DNA from: Gammaproteobacteria bacterium
Lineage (GTDB): Bacteria; Pseudomonadota; Gammaproteobacteria; Steroidobacterales; PWYM01
Reading direction: 5' to 3'
Assembly: GCA_003567855.1 (NCBI GenBank)
Contig: PWYM01000106.1
Span: 1 to 33,815 of the forward strand
DNA: 33,815 nt
Shown: piece after piece, positions 15,312-24,473 of the stretch
Layout: each line of letters opens with the position of its first letter
Numbering within the stretch: the stretch's first letter is position 1
The notes under the pieces: model-generated
Told to the model about the DNA's origin: nothing
The model's input: the letters and a program-made list of their open reading frames with translations, nothing else
Databases searched by the model: none
Translations under genes and position numbers: made by a program

Positions 15312-16670
15312 ATGGCGGAACACTACGACCTCGTCGCGATCGGGGGGGGCAGCGGCGGGCTGGCATGCGCGCAGCGCGCGACCGAGTACGGCGCGCGCGC
15401 CGCGGTGATCGAGTCGGCGCGGCTCGGCGGCACCTGCGTCAACGTCGGCTGCGTACCGAAGAAGGTCATGTGGTATGCGAGCCACCTCGCCGAACTGCGC
15501 GAACTCGCCCCCGGGTACGGGTTCCCGCCGGTGCCCGGGGGCCACGACTGGCAGGCGCTGCGCGAGGCGCGCGATGCGTACGTCGCGCGGCTCAACGGCA
15601 TCTACGAGGCCAACCTCGAGCGCCGCGGCGTCGCGCTGCTGCGCGGCCGGGCGCGCCTGACGGCGCCGCGCGCGGTCGAGGTCAACGGCGGCGAAGTCAC
15701 CGCCGACCACGTCGTGATCGCCGTCGGCGGCACGCCGCTGGTGCCCGACGTGCCCGGCGCCGATCTGGGCATCACCTCCGACGGCTTCTTCGAACTCGAC
15801 CGCTGCCCGGATCGGGCGATCGTCATCGGCAGCGGCTACGTATCCGTGGAACTCGCCGGCGTGCTCAACGGCCTCGGCGCCGACGTCACGGTGCTACTGC
15901 GGCGCGATGCGCTGCTGCGCAGCTTCGACACGATGATCGGTGAACGCGTGCTCGAGCAGATGCGCGCCGACGGCATCACCGTGGAGACCGGCGTGACGCC
16001 GTCGGCGCTGACCGGCGACACCGGTGCCGTCAGCGTCGAGTCCGCCGACGGCCGCCGCTTCGGCCCGGCCGACTGCGTGCTGTGGGCCGCCGGCCGCGGC
16101 CCGCTGACCGGCGAACTGGGCCTCGACGCGGCCGGCGTGCGCTGTGATGCCGACGGCTACATCAATGTAGACCGCTTCCAGTGCACCAATGTGGACGGTG
16201 TCTACGCGATCGGTGACGTCACCGGCCAGGCGGCGCTGACGCCCGTCGCGATCGCCGCCGGGCGGCGGCTGTCCGACCGGCTGTTCGGCGGCATGACCGA
16301 CCGCCACCTCGACTATGACAACATCCCGACCGTCGTCTTCACGCACCCGCCGACCGGCACCGTGGGGCTGTCCGAGGCCGAGGCGCGTGCCAGACACGGC
16401 GACGACGCGGTGCGCATCTACACGTCGCGTTTCATCCCGATGATCCACGCGCTGCGGGCGCGCCAGGAGGACAAGGTGCCGGCGGTGATGAAGCTCGTCT
16501 GCGCCGGGCCGGAAGAGCGCGTCGTCGGCCTGCACGTCGTCGGCGAGGGTGCCGACGAGATGCTGCAGGGGTTTGCCGTCGCGGTGCGCATGGGCGCGAC
16601 CAAGCGCGATTTCGACGACACCGTCGCGATCCACCCGACCAGCGCCGAGGAACTCGTCACGATGCGCTGA
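15312..16670 (+). CDS. gor: Glutathione-disulfide reductase
   Basis: A 452-residue flavoenzyme that reduces glutathione disulfide with NADPH. The FAD loop IGGGSGGLA starts at 10, the redox-active disulfide is C42/C47 in [13 protein letters not shown], the nucleotide loop is [13 protein letters not shown] and the following [12 protein letters not shown] carries arginines expected to contact the 2'-phosphate of [14 protein letters not shown] is the second FAD motif and [12 protein letters not shown] at the C-terminus supplies the active-site His-Glu pair. ATG 15312 has an AGGGAGG site at 15301-15307. A run of eight G (15342-15349) encodes part of the FAD loop. It is divergent from prlC and 49 bases upstream of hemB. 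Confidence 0.94.
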   Translation: MAEHYDLVAIGGGSGGLACAQRATEYGARAAVIESARLGGTCVNVGCVPKKVMWYASHLAELRELAPGYGFPPVPGGHDWQALREARDAYVARLNGIYEANLERRGVALLRGRARLTAPRAVEVNGGEVTADHVVIAVGGTPLVPDVPGADLGITSDGFFELDRCPDRAIVIGSGYVSVELAGVLNGLGADVTVLLRRDALLRSFDTMIGERVLEQMRADGITVETGVTPSALTGDTGAVSVESADGRRFGPADCVLWAAGRGPLTGELGLDAAGVRCDADGYINVDRFQCTNVDGVYAIGDVTGQAALTPVAIAAGRRLSDRLFGGMTDRHLDYDNIPTVVFTHPPTGTVGLSEAEARARHGDDAVRIYTSRFIPMIHALRARQEDKVPAVMKLVCAGPEERVVGLHVVGEGADEMLQGFAVAVRMGATKRDFDDTVAIHPTSAEELVTMR

Positions 16671-16704
16671 TCGGCATGCACCGCGTTATGCTGCACACGT
16701 CTGA

Positions 16705-17736
<1,032 letters not shown>

Positions 17737-17739
17737 CCG

Positions 17740-18567
17740 ATGGACCATTACGCGGTGTTCGGCCATCCGGTGGCGCACAGCCGCTCACCGTGGATCCACG
17801 CGCGCTTCGCCGCCGCCACCGGCGTGTCATTGCGCTACCGTCGCATTGATGCCGCGCCGGCGTGCTTCGAGATCGCCGTGCGCGCGTTCTTCGCCGGCGG
17901 TGGCCACGGCGCCAACGTCACGCTGCCGCACAAGCACGCGGCCTGCGCGCTCGCCGATGTGGTGCTGCCCCGCGCACGCGGCGCCGGTGCGGTGAACACG
18001 CTGACGGCGCTGCCCGACGGGCGTATTGCCGGCGACAACACCGACGGCACCGGGCTCGTCGTCGATCTCGTCGACAATCACGGCGTGGGGCTCGCCGGCC
18101 GTCGCGTGCTGCTGATCGGCGCCGGCGGTGCGGCCGCCGGCGTGCTCGACGCGCTGCTCGCGACACGGCCCGCAGTGCTGTGCGTCGTCAATCGCACGCC
18201 GGAACGTGCACGGGCGCTCGCCACGGCACGTGACGCCGCGCGTATCGACGCCGGCGGCTTCGAACTGCTGGAACGCGTGCCGGCGTTCGACGTGGTGATC
18301 AACGCGACGGCGGCGAGCCTCGACGGCAAAACCCCGCCGGTGCCCGCGCACTGCATCGCCGCGCACAGCGTGTGCTACGACCTCGCCTACGCGGCCGGCG
18401 GCACCGCGTTCAACGCATGGGCGCACGCGCAGGGTGCGGCGCAAGTGCTGCAGGGCACCGGCATGCTCGTCGAGCAGGCCGCCGAATCGTTCAGGCTGTG
18501 GCGTGGCGTGCGGCCGCCGACCGCGGAGATCAGAACGCGCCTGGATCGCCTGCTCGACGCCGGCTGA
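17740..18567 (+). CDS. aroE: Shikimate dehydrogenase (NADP+)
   Basis: A 275-residue enzyme that reduces 3-dehydroshikimate to shikimate. Substrate residues S14 and S16 (GHPVAHSRSP), catalytic K65 (NVTLPHK) and D102 (DNTDGTGL) are all in place. The cofactor loop is LLIGAGGAAAGVL, with NRTPERA supplying the arginine that prefers NADP. The residue before K65 is His where Phe is most common, a conservative oddity. In pseudomonads aroE lies downstream of hemF; here it follows hemB three bases after its stop. The last 38 bases overlap the end of the convergent glycosyltransferase gene. Confidence 0.94.
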   Translation: MDHYAVFGHPVAHSRSPWIHARFAAATGVSLRYRRIDAAPACFEIAVRAFFAGGGHGANVTLPHKHAACALADVVLPRARGAGAVNTLTALPDGRIAGDNTDGTGLVVDLVDNHGVGLAGRRVLLIGAGGAAAGVLDALLATRPAVLCVVNRTPERARALATARDAARIDAGGFELLERVPAFDVVINATAASLDGKTPPVPAHCIAAHSVCYDLAYAAGGTAFNAWAHAQGAAQVLQGTGMLVEQAAESFRLWRGVRPPTAEIRTRLDRLLDAG

Positions 18568-19735
18568 TCGTCACCTCGCGCCCGCGCGCGCGCACCAGGC
18601 TCTGGTAGAGCGCGAGCAGGCGCCGGGTCATCGCCTCGGCCGACCATCCCTCGGCATCGGCCAGCGCGCCCTGCGACAGCTCGGCATGGCGCACCGGGTC
18701 ATCGATGACGCTCTCGACCGCATCGGCGAAGCGCTCGACCTCCTCGGGCACGACCACCGCGCCCTTTGCGTCGAGCAGCACGTCGCGCGTGCCGAGCACC
18801 GCGGTAGAGACCACCGGGATCCCGAGCGCGAGCGCCTCGAGCAGCACCAGCCCCTGCGTCTCGGTGCGTGACGAGAACACGAACACATTGCCGGCGCGGT
18901 AGCAGTCTCGCAGCTCGGTGTCGCGGTCGAGGTAGCCGACGAACAGCACGTTCGCCTCGATCCCGAGTGCCTTCGCGCGTTGCTTCAGCGACGGCAATGC
19001 CGGCCCCTCGCCGGCGATCACCAGCAGCACGTCGGGCCGGTCGCGGTGCAGCCGCGCGGTGACCTCGAGCAGGAAGCCGATGTTCTTCTCGTGCGCGGCC
19101 CGGCCGACGTGCACCAGTACCGGGCGGTTCACCGCGATGCCGTGGCGCGAGCGGAAGCGGTCACCGTCGCCGCCCCAGAACGCCGCGAGCCGGATGCCGG
19201 TCGGGATCACGTGCATCGGCGTCGTGACGCCGTAGTCGTCGAGTACGCCGCGCATCGCCGACGATGGCACGACCACCGCGTCGACGTCATTGCACTGGCC
19301 GCGACTGAGGCGCCGCGCCCCGCGCTGCAGCCAGCGCTGCGGCAGGAAACGCACGTAGTGGTGGAAGTACGCCTCGAAATGCGTGTGGTAGGTCTCGACG
19401 ACCGGCAGCTTGAGCGCGCGCCCGAGCCGGACGCCGGCCCGGTGGGCGACGAACGGCGTGTGCACGTGCACCAGGTCGAAGCCGCCGCCGGCGAGCGTGC
19501 GCTCGAGCTCGGCGACCTCGCGCCCGCGCATCAGGCGGTCCTCGGGGTCGAAGGGTACCCGGCGCGACGGGATGCGCCGCGTCTCCGGGTCATCGGCCCA
19601 CGCGGTGTCGTAGGCCGGCGCGACGAGCGCGGTCTCGACGCCGGCCTTGTCGAGCTCCTGGCGGAAGGTGCGTATCGACGTGCTCACGCCGTTGATGCGC
19701 GGGAAGTACACGTCGGTGATCATCAGTACGCGCAT
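18530..19735 (-). CDS. GT4-family (GT-B) glycosyltransferase
   Basis: A 401-residue retaining glycosyltransferase. The N-terminal domain starts MRVLMITDVYFPRINGVSTS, the usual glycine-rich acceptor side of GT4 enzymes, and includes DLVHVHTPF and VVETYHTHFEAYFHHYVRF, which resemble diacylglycerol- or phosphoinositol-glycosyltransferases (MgtA/PimB-like). The donor domain has GRAAHEKNIGFLLE, AGEGPALPSL and the E-x7-E region SSRTETQGLVLLEALALGIP. A lipid or mannosyl acceptor is plausible but unproven. ATG 19735 has an AGGGAAAG site; the open frame to 19789 is not protein-like. It follows the subtilase gene on the same strand (84 bases) and overlaps aroE tail to tail. Confidence 0.87.
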   Translation of the reverse strand: MRVLMITDVYFPRINGVSTSIRTFRQELDKAGVETALVAPAYDTAWADDPETRRIPSRRVPFDPEDRLMRGREVAELERTLAGGGFDLVHVHTPFVAHRAGVRLGRALKLPVVETYHTHFEAYFHHYVRFLPQRWLQRGARRLSRGQCNDVDAVVVPSSAMRGVLDDYGVTTPMHVIPTGIRLAAFWGGDGDRFRSRHGIAVNRPVLVHVGRAAHEKNIGFLLEVTARLHRDRPDVLLVIAGEGPALPSLKQRAKALGIEANVLFVGYLDRDTELRDCYRAGNVFVFSSRTETQGLVLLEALALGIPVVSTAVLGTRDVLLDAKGAVVVPEEVERFADAVESVIDDPVRHAELSQGALADAEGWSAEAMTRRLLALYQSLVRARGREVTISRRRAGDPGAF

Positions 19736-19819
19736 CGGCGTCTTTCCCTGTACGCGCAGGCGGCGAAGTCGTGGGCGCCATTGCACCACGACGCGGCAGG
19801 CGGGCGCGAGGTGCGCGCT

Positions 19820-22800
19820 TCAGCGGGTGTCGATCTCGAGCAGCGTCAGCCCCTGCAGCCCCTCGGCATTGTTGTGGGAGACGGCGCCGAGGTAAAGCGC
19901 GTCGGGCGCGAGCCCCGACCAGCTCGCGCGGATGTTCGCCGTCTGGCCGCTCGCGAGCGATGTCGGCGCGTCGAGCTGCAGGTTGCCGACGTCGTCGTCG
20001 ATGCCGAACGACCACGCCAGAAGCAGGTACTGCGCGCCGGGGCCGGTGGCCGGGTCCGGCGCGTAGCCGTGCACGAGCACCGCGTAGCGGCCCGGCGCGG
20101 GGTTCACGAGGTCGACGCGCTGGTCGGCGCCGGGGCCGCCGCTCTCGGCGAGCTGCATGCAGCTGTCGTTCGGGCAGTAGAAGACGTAGAGGTCCAGGTC
20201 GTCGTCGCCGTCGGTGAACTCGTCGAACAGCGCGAAGCGGGCGTAGGCCTGCCCCTCGGGGATGTCGATCTGGTGCAGCGTGACGCCGTCGTTCTCGCGG
20301 AAGCTGAACTGCTGCTCGGGGTCGGCGTCGACGAAGCCGTCGATGACCAGCGCCTGGCGCAGTCCGTGCGCGCGCGCGGTGTAGCTGCCGGTGAAGCCCG
20401 CGCGCACTTCGAAGTCGACCTGGCCCTCGGTGCCGGCGAGCGACAGCCGCGGCGGTACGCCAAGCGCGCGCGGCAGCAGCGCGACCGGGCTGCGCGCGGT
20501 GACGTCATCGGCACGCCAGCTCAGGCTGCCGAACAGCCAGCGGTCGAGTTCGGGGGAGCCGTCGGTGATAAAGCGCACGCTGTAATCGGCCTCGTCGCCG
20601 TCGGCGAGCGTGAGCCGGTCCGGGCTGACCTCGACCTGCACGCCGGGCGGCGCGTCGACCTCGGCGGTCCAGGTGCGCATCTCGCCGACGCCGCGCACGC
20701 GGCGCGGCAGCGTGGTCGAGCCGACGAACCACGCATCGCCGATCGACGGCAGGTTCAGGTCACGGGCGTCGAACGAATAGCCGCCGTCGGCGAGCGTCGC
20801 GCAGTCTGCAGGGCCGAACGCGCTGACCGGCTGGCCGCACGAGAACGCCGCATAATCGAGCAGCCCGGCGGTGTAGACGAGGCCGGGGTCGACCGCGCGG
20901 TTGGGCTGCACGTGGCCGGCGCCGACGTCGAATGGGTCGGCGGGCGTCTCGCCGTCACTCTTGACCACGCCGTCGACGTACGCGGAGGTCATCAGTGCCG
21001 AGCGCAGCATCTCCGGCGTCCAGTCGGCGTGGCGTTCAAGCAGCAGCGCGGCGAGCCCGGCGACCAGCGGCGCCGACTGCGACGTGCCCGACAGCACCTG
21101 GAAGTTCTCGCCGGCGAGCGCGTTGCCCGGCTCGGGCGTGTGCCCGCCGAGGATGTCGACGCCGGGAGCGGTGAGGTCGGGCTTGATGATGTCGGGCGAC
21201 GGCGCGTTCGGCCCGCGCGACGAGAACTCGCCGACGACGTTGCCGGTGGTCTGCTCGGTGAGCACCACGCCGCGCTCGAGTTCGACGCGCACCGTGTCCC
21301 CGGCCTGCAGCCGCGCGCGCAGCCGCTCGCCATCCTGTTCGCCGATCATCACGCCCGGAAGGTCGACGGTGTCGCCGTCGCTGATCATCGTGATCGCCGG
21401 CCCGTTGTTGTTCCATACGACCACCGCCGCCGCACCGGCGCGCGACGCGCGCTCGAGCTTGGTGAGGAATGGGCAGCTGCCGCGCACGATGAACGCGACC
21501 TGGCCGTCGAGCGCGCCGGCGTTACGCAGCGGCTCGCACGCATCGTGCGGGCTCCCCGGCGTGCCGTCGGGCAGGCGGTCGATGCCGTCGTCGGCGAGCA
21601 CGAGGCGCGCGGCGACGCGCCCGCTGTCGGCCAGCGGCTGCGTGAATGCGGCTTCGCGGATCTTCACCGGCCCTGCGACCGCCTCGGGCTCGGTGACCGT
21701 CAGCGCCTCCTGGCTGCGGCTGCCCGCGCGCGACGACGCGGCGACCGCGGTGACCCACGGCGCGCCGGCCGGGGCGCCGAGCGTTGCCGGCGCCGGCCCG
21801 TCGTTGCCGGCGGCGACCGCGGCGAACACGCCCGCGTCGGCGGCGAACAGCAGCGCGAGGTCGTCGGGTGCGGCGAAACCCGGTGCCTGCGTGCCGACCG
21901 AGTAGTTGATCACGTCGACGCCGTCGGCGACTGCGTCGTCGATCGCGCGCGCGAGATCGGAGGTATTGCAGGTCGCGCGGCTCTCGCCGGGGCGCAGCCA
22001 GCACGCCTTGTAGACGGCGATGCGCGCGCGCGGTGCGACGCCGCGCACCCGGCCGATGCGTCGGCCGAAACGCTCGGCGTCGACCTCGTTGCCGGCGGCG
22101 AGCGTGGCCATGTGCGTGCCGTGGCCGTCGGCATCGCGCGGTGAACGGAATTCGCCGGGATCGAGCGAATTGTTCGCGAGAAAGCCGTCGACGTAGAAGC
22201 GCGCACCGATCAGCTTGTTGTTGCAGTCGCTCGCGCTGAAACCGGGGCCGGACTCGCAGGTGCCGTTCCAGTCTTGCGGCGGGTCATAGACGAGGCGCTC
22301 GCGCGCGGCGCGCCGGTGCGGACGGCACAGCCAGCGGCCGAGCAGCGTGCTCTCACCCCAGGCGCTGCGGCACAGGCGCGGCAGCGGGGCGCGCTCGGTG
22401 TCAGCGAGTCCGGGGTGCCCGGGCGCGATGCCGCTGTCGATGATGCCGATGACGATGTCCTCGCCGCGCAGGCCCTCGGCGGTGTCGAGCCCGCGGCGCG
22501 CGTCGGTGAGCCCGAGAAAGCGCACGCTGTCGGCGCTCGCGACCCGGCGGCTGCTGTCGGCGTGGATACTGGCGACTTCCGGGTGGCGCGCGAGCCGCGC
22601 GACCTGTTCGGGGGTGAGCCGCGCGGCGAAGCCGTTGAAGCTGTAGCGGTAGCTGTAGACGCGGCTGCCGCCGGCACCGACGTCGGTGAGCAGGCGTTCG
22701 TGGTCACCTTCGAGCCGGCGGGCACGGGCGTGGTCGATGCGCCGTTCGCCACGACGGACGCCGCCGCGGCTGCCGCGATCATGTGCGCCACCGCCCCCGG

Positions 22801-23011
22801 CACGCTGGCTGCGACGCATCGACGCGGCCTCGGCGGCCGGCGCGGCATGCAGCTTCACGATATGAACCTGCGCGGGTTCGCGTGCCTGGTGCACCGGCCC
22901 GCTGCCCGACAGCGCGCGCGGGCGCTCGGCCTCGACGGGACCGGCGGCCTGTGCGGCGGGCAGTGGTGCCACCAGCACGGCGGCCACGAACAGTGACGGC
23001 AACCGGATCAT
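19820..23011 (-). CDS. Secreted subtilase (S8) with PA insert and C-terminal prepeptidase-like domain
   Basis: A 1063-residue exported serine protease. Residues 1-22 form a signal peptide; about 45-155 is an inhibitor-I9-type propeptide (QVHIVKLH ... YSYRYSFNGFAARLTPEQV). The catalytic triad is D192 (IIDSGIAP), H297 (DGHGTHMA) and S644 (SGTSQSAP), with oxyanion N403 (AAGNDGP). A PA domain (about 450-590, containing VVVWNNNGPAI) is inserted between His and Ser, as in cucumisin/lactocepin-like subtilases. After 750 come fn3-like strands and, at about 930-1010, a prepeptidase-C-like segment (FTDGDDDLDLYVF). Residues 61-105 of the propeptide are unusually Arg/Gly-rich. The start is ATG 23011, the one that gives a signal peptide. 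It likely degrades extracellular protein for nutrition. It is divergent from the small membrane protein gene. Confidence 0.92.
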   Translation of the reverse strand: MIRLPSLFVAAVLVAPLPAAQAAGPVEAERPRALSGSGPVHQAREPAQVHIVKLHAAPAAEAASMRRSQRAGGGGAHDRGSRGGVRRGERRIDHARARRLEGDHERLLTDVGAGGSRVYSYRYSFNGFAARLTPEQVARLARHPEVASIHADSSRRVASADSVRFLGLTDARRGLDTAEGLRGEDIVIGIIDSGIAPGHPGLADTERAPLPRLCRSAWGESTLLGRWLCRPHRRAARERLVYDPPQDWNGTCESGPGFSASDCNNKLIGARFYVDGFLANNSLDPGEFRSPRDADGHGTHMATLAAGNEVDAERFGRRIGRVRGVAPRARIAVYKACWLRPGESRATCNTSDLARAIDDAVADGVDVINYSVGTQAPGFAAPDDLALLFAADAGVFAAVAAGNDGPAPATLGAPAGAPWVTAVAASSRAGSRSQEALTVTEPEAVAGPVKIREAAFTQPLADSGRVAARLVLADDGIDRLPDGTPGSPHDACEPLRNAGALDGQVAFIVRGSCPFLTKLERASRAGAAAVVVWNNNGPAITMISDGDTVDLPGVMIGEQDGERLRARLQAGDTVRVELERGVVLTEQTTGNVVGEFSSRGPNAPSPDIIKPDLTAPGVDILGGHTPEPGNALAGENFQVLSGTSQSAPLVAGLAALLLERHADWTPEMLRSALMTSAYVDGVVKSDGETPADPFDVGAGHVQPNRAVDPGLVYTAGLLDYAAFSCGQPVSAFGPADCATLADGGYSFDARDLNLPSIGDAWFVGSTTLPRRVRGVGEMRTWTAEVDAPPGVQVEVSPDRLTLADGDEADYSVRFITDGSPELDRWLFGSLSWRADDVTARSPVALLPRALGVPPRLSLAGTEGQVDFEVRAGFTGSYTARAHGLRQALVIDGFVDADPEQQFSFRENDGVTLHQIDIPEGQAYARFALFDEFTDGDDDLDLYVFYCPNDSCMQLAESGGPGADQRVDLVNPAPGRYAVLVHGYAPDPATGPGAQYLLLAWSFGIDDDVGNLQLDAPTSLASGQTANIRASWSGLAPDALYLGAVSHNNAEGLQGLTLLEIDTR

Positions 23012-23313
23012 CGCGGCGTCGCAGGCACGCTTGCGTGCCGGGCACTCCTCGGCTGCACCGAACGCGTCGGCAGGGCCGGAAAACCTAACATAACGCGGTC
23101 GAGGTGTCGCGCTCCGGCCCGCGCCCGAGCCGTCGCGTGGATTACGGCCCGCGCGGACTCCTTCCCGTCGCACTGCGGCCGCGACCGCCCCAGCCTGCGT
23201 TAACCCGCGTTAGCTCGCGCTAAACCCGGATGCCCGGACGGCCCATCGGCGCGAGCATGAAACGACGCGCGGCCCTGCGCCGCGAACCTGCAGGCCACAT
23301 GGGGAGTATTCCG
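23012..23313. other. Divergent intergenic region
   Basis: This 302-base stretch separates the subtilase (leftward) from the membrane protein gene (rightward). I see no gene. It holds an AT-richer island (AAACCTAACATAACG, about 23081-23095) whose minus-strand TATGTT (23087-23092) could be the subtilase -10, although no good -35 accompanies it, and the 10-base periodic repeat at 23196-23225. Confidence 0.4.
23196..23225. repeat. Three 10-base units in tandem, about one helical turn apart
   Basis: TGCGTTAACC, CGCGTTAGCT and CGCGCTAAAC follow each other without a gap. All share GCG(T/C)TA at the same phase, so identical faces of the helix would be presented to a protein. Units two and three also form the inverted repeat TTAGC-tcgc-GCTAA (23210-23223). 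The repeat is 89 bases before ATG 23314. Confidence 0.45.
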
Positions 23314-23751
23314 ATGGAAGCGAAAGCGGTGTTGACCGACGCGAAAGGTGCGTTGAAAGACAGGTGGGTGCTGGCGATCGTGATCGTCGGGGTGCTGGGG
23401 CTGCTGTGGAGCTTCGCAATGGGCAGCGCGATGCTCGAGGAGACCTCCACGATGACCCAGGAAGAGCGCCAGTTCGCCGCACTGATGGGCCAGGGGGCGA
23501 TGGTGCTGGAGCTCGAGAAGCTCGAGCGCGCCTCGAACCTGATGCGCCTGGGCGCGCTGGCCGCCGTCGTCGGCCTGGTGCTCGTGCTGATGGGCAGGCT
23601 GGCGCCCGGCGGCTGGGTGCTGATCGGCGCCGGGGCGGTGCCGCCGCTGTTCTTCATGACCGCGCTGATGGGTACGTTCCTGCTGCTCGCCGCGGGCGGG
23701 CTCGCGCTCTACGCGGACCGGCGGCGCAAGCTGCCGCCGCAACCGGCCTGA
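23314..23751 (+). CDS. Small inner-membrane protein of unknown function
   Basis: A 145-residue membrane protein. Hydrophobic segments lie at about 18-37, 77-94 and 100-133 (the last long enough for two helices). Between the first and second is a charged loop (LEETSTMTQEERQFAALMGQ at 41-60) with an amphipathic helix ELEKLERASNLMR. The C-terminus is basic (DRRRKLPPQPA), probably cytoplasmic. No family is recognised. ATG 23314 is chosen because GGGGAG sits seven bases upstream (23301-23306); the open frame to 23230 is arginine-rich and unlikely. A DUF3012 lipoprotein gene follows after 56 bases, so the pair may form an envelope unit. Confidence 0.65.
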   Translation: MEAKAVLTDAKGALKDRWVLAIVIVGVLGLLWSFAMGSAMLEETSTMTQEERQFAALMGQGAMVLELEKLERASNLMRLGALAAVVGLVLVLMGRLAPGGWVLIGAGAVPPLFFMTALMGTFLLLAAGGLALYADRRRKLPPQPA

Positions 23752-23807
23752 ATCGTTCAATAGCGCCGGCGGTCGATGACCGCGTACCGCTCGGCAGGGA
23801 GAAGCAA

Positions 23808-24413
23808 ATGAGAACCGATCGATGGGTGATTGCAGGTGCGCTCGTCCTGGCACTGATGCTGGCGGGCTGTGGCCGGGAAGAACACGAGCCGCCGGGCGTC
23901 GCGATAGAGCGAATAGTCGAGTCCTACGCCGCCTATGTGGATGACGTGGCGGAAGCGATGACGGCTGTGCAGGACGCGGCAACCGCCAACGCGCTGGCCG
24001 TGCGGGTGCGCGACGACTTCGAACCGCGCGCCGAGGCGTTGATCGAGTCCATCGTCGGGCTGCACGAGGTCTACACCGAAGAACAGATAAGGGAAGCCGC
24101 AGGCACGCTTGACGAGGCGGCCGTTGACGCGCGGCTGACCGGTGCCTTCCAGCGCTTCGAGGCGCAGGTGGACAGGCTCGATGCCCAGCCGCGGCTGCAG
24201 ACCGCCGAACTGCTCGCGGCAATGCAGGCGTGGGGCGCCCGGATGGACCGCCTCGCCGCCCAGATGCAGCAAGGGCTGGGTCCGGGCCCCGCGCCAGCGG
24301 GGCCGGCCGCGCCGCCGGGCTCGCGCGAGTGGTGCCAGCAGATGCTGCACAAGCCCGAGGCGCAGTGGACGATGCAGGAGTCGCTGACGTTCGCGAGCCG
24401 CTGTATCGGTTGA
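23808..24413 (+). CDS. Lipoprotein with C-terminal DUF3012 domain
   Basis: A 201-residue lipoprotein. The signal peptide ends in lipobox LMLAGC with the lipidated C21. Residues 30-155 form a helical region (AIERIVESYAAYVDDVAEAM, later QRFEAQVDRLDAQPRLQTAE). A Pro/Ala linker (157-170) follows. The last 30 residues, GSREWCQQMLHKPEAQWTMQ then ESLTFASRCI, match the DUF3012 pattern with cysteines at 176 and 199 likely to form a disulfide. DUF3012 is usually a stand-alone small lipoprotein; here it is the tail of a longer helical protein. Function is unknown. ATG 23808 has AGGGAGAAG upstream. A strong hairpin follows the stop. Confidence 0.75.
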   Translation: MRTDRWVIAGALVLALMLAGCGREEHEPPGVAIERIVESYAAYVDDVAEAMTAVQDAATANALAVRVRDDFEPRAEALIESIVGLHEVYTEEQIREAAGTLDEAAVDARLTGAFQRFEAQVDRLDAQPRLQTAELLAAMQAWGARMDRLAAQMQQGLGPGPAPAGPAAPPGSREWCQQMLHKPEAQWTMQESLTFASRCIG

Positions 24414-24426
24414 CCGCGGGCAGACA

Positions 24427-24469
24427 GCCGGGCTGGCCGGCCGGGGTCGACCTGGCCGGCCAGCCCGGC
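24427..24469. terminator. Perfect 16-base-pair bidirectional hairpin
   Basis: GCCGGGCTGGCCGGCC (24427-24442) and GGCCGGCCAGCCCGGC (24454-24469) are exact reverse complements around an 11-base spacer. The element fills the 60-base gap between the convergent lipoprotein (stop at 24413) and the duplicated-domain gene (stop from 24474). The stem is very stable, but there is no T-run on either side. Confidence 0.7.
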
Positions 24470-24473
24470 GGCG

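Noticed and set aside
18980-22144. A 1054-codon open frame on the plus strand antisense to the subtilase and glycosyltransferase genes
   Set aside because: It is the mirror of high-GC codon bias on the true minus-strand genes. The translation is rich in Arg/Ala/Val/Asp/His without any domain, while the opposite strand has complete catalytic motifs.
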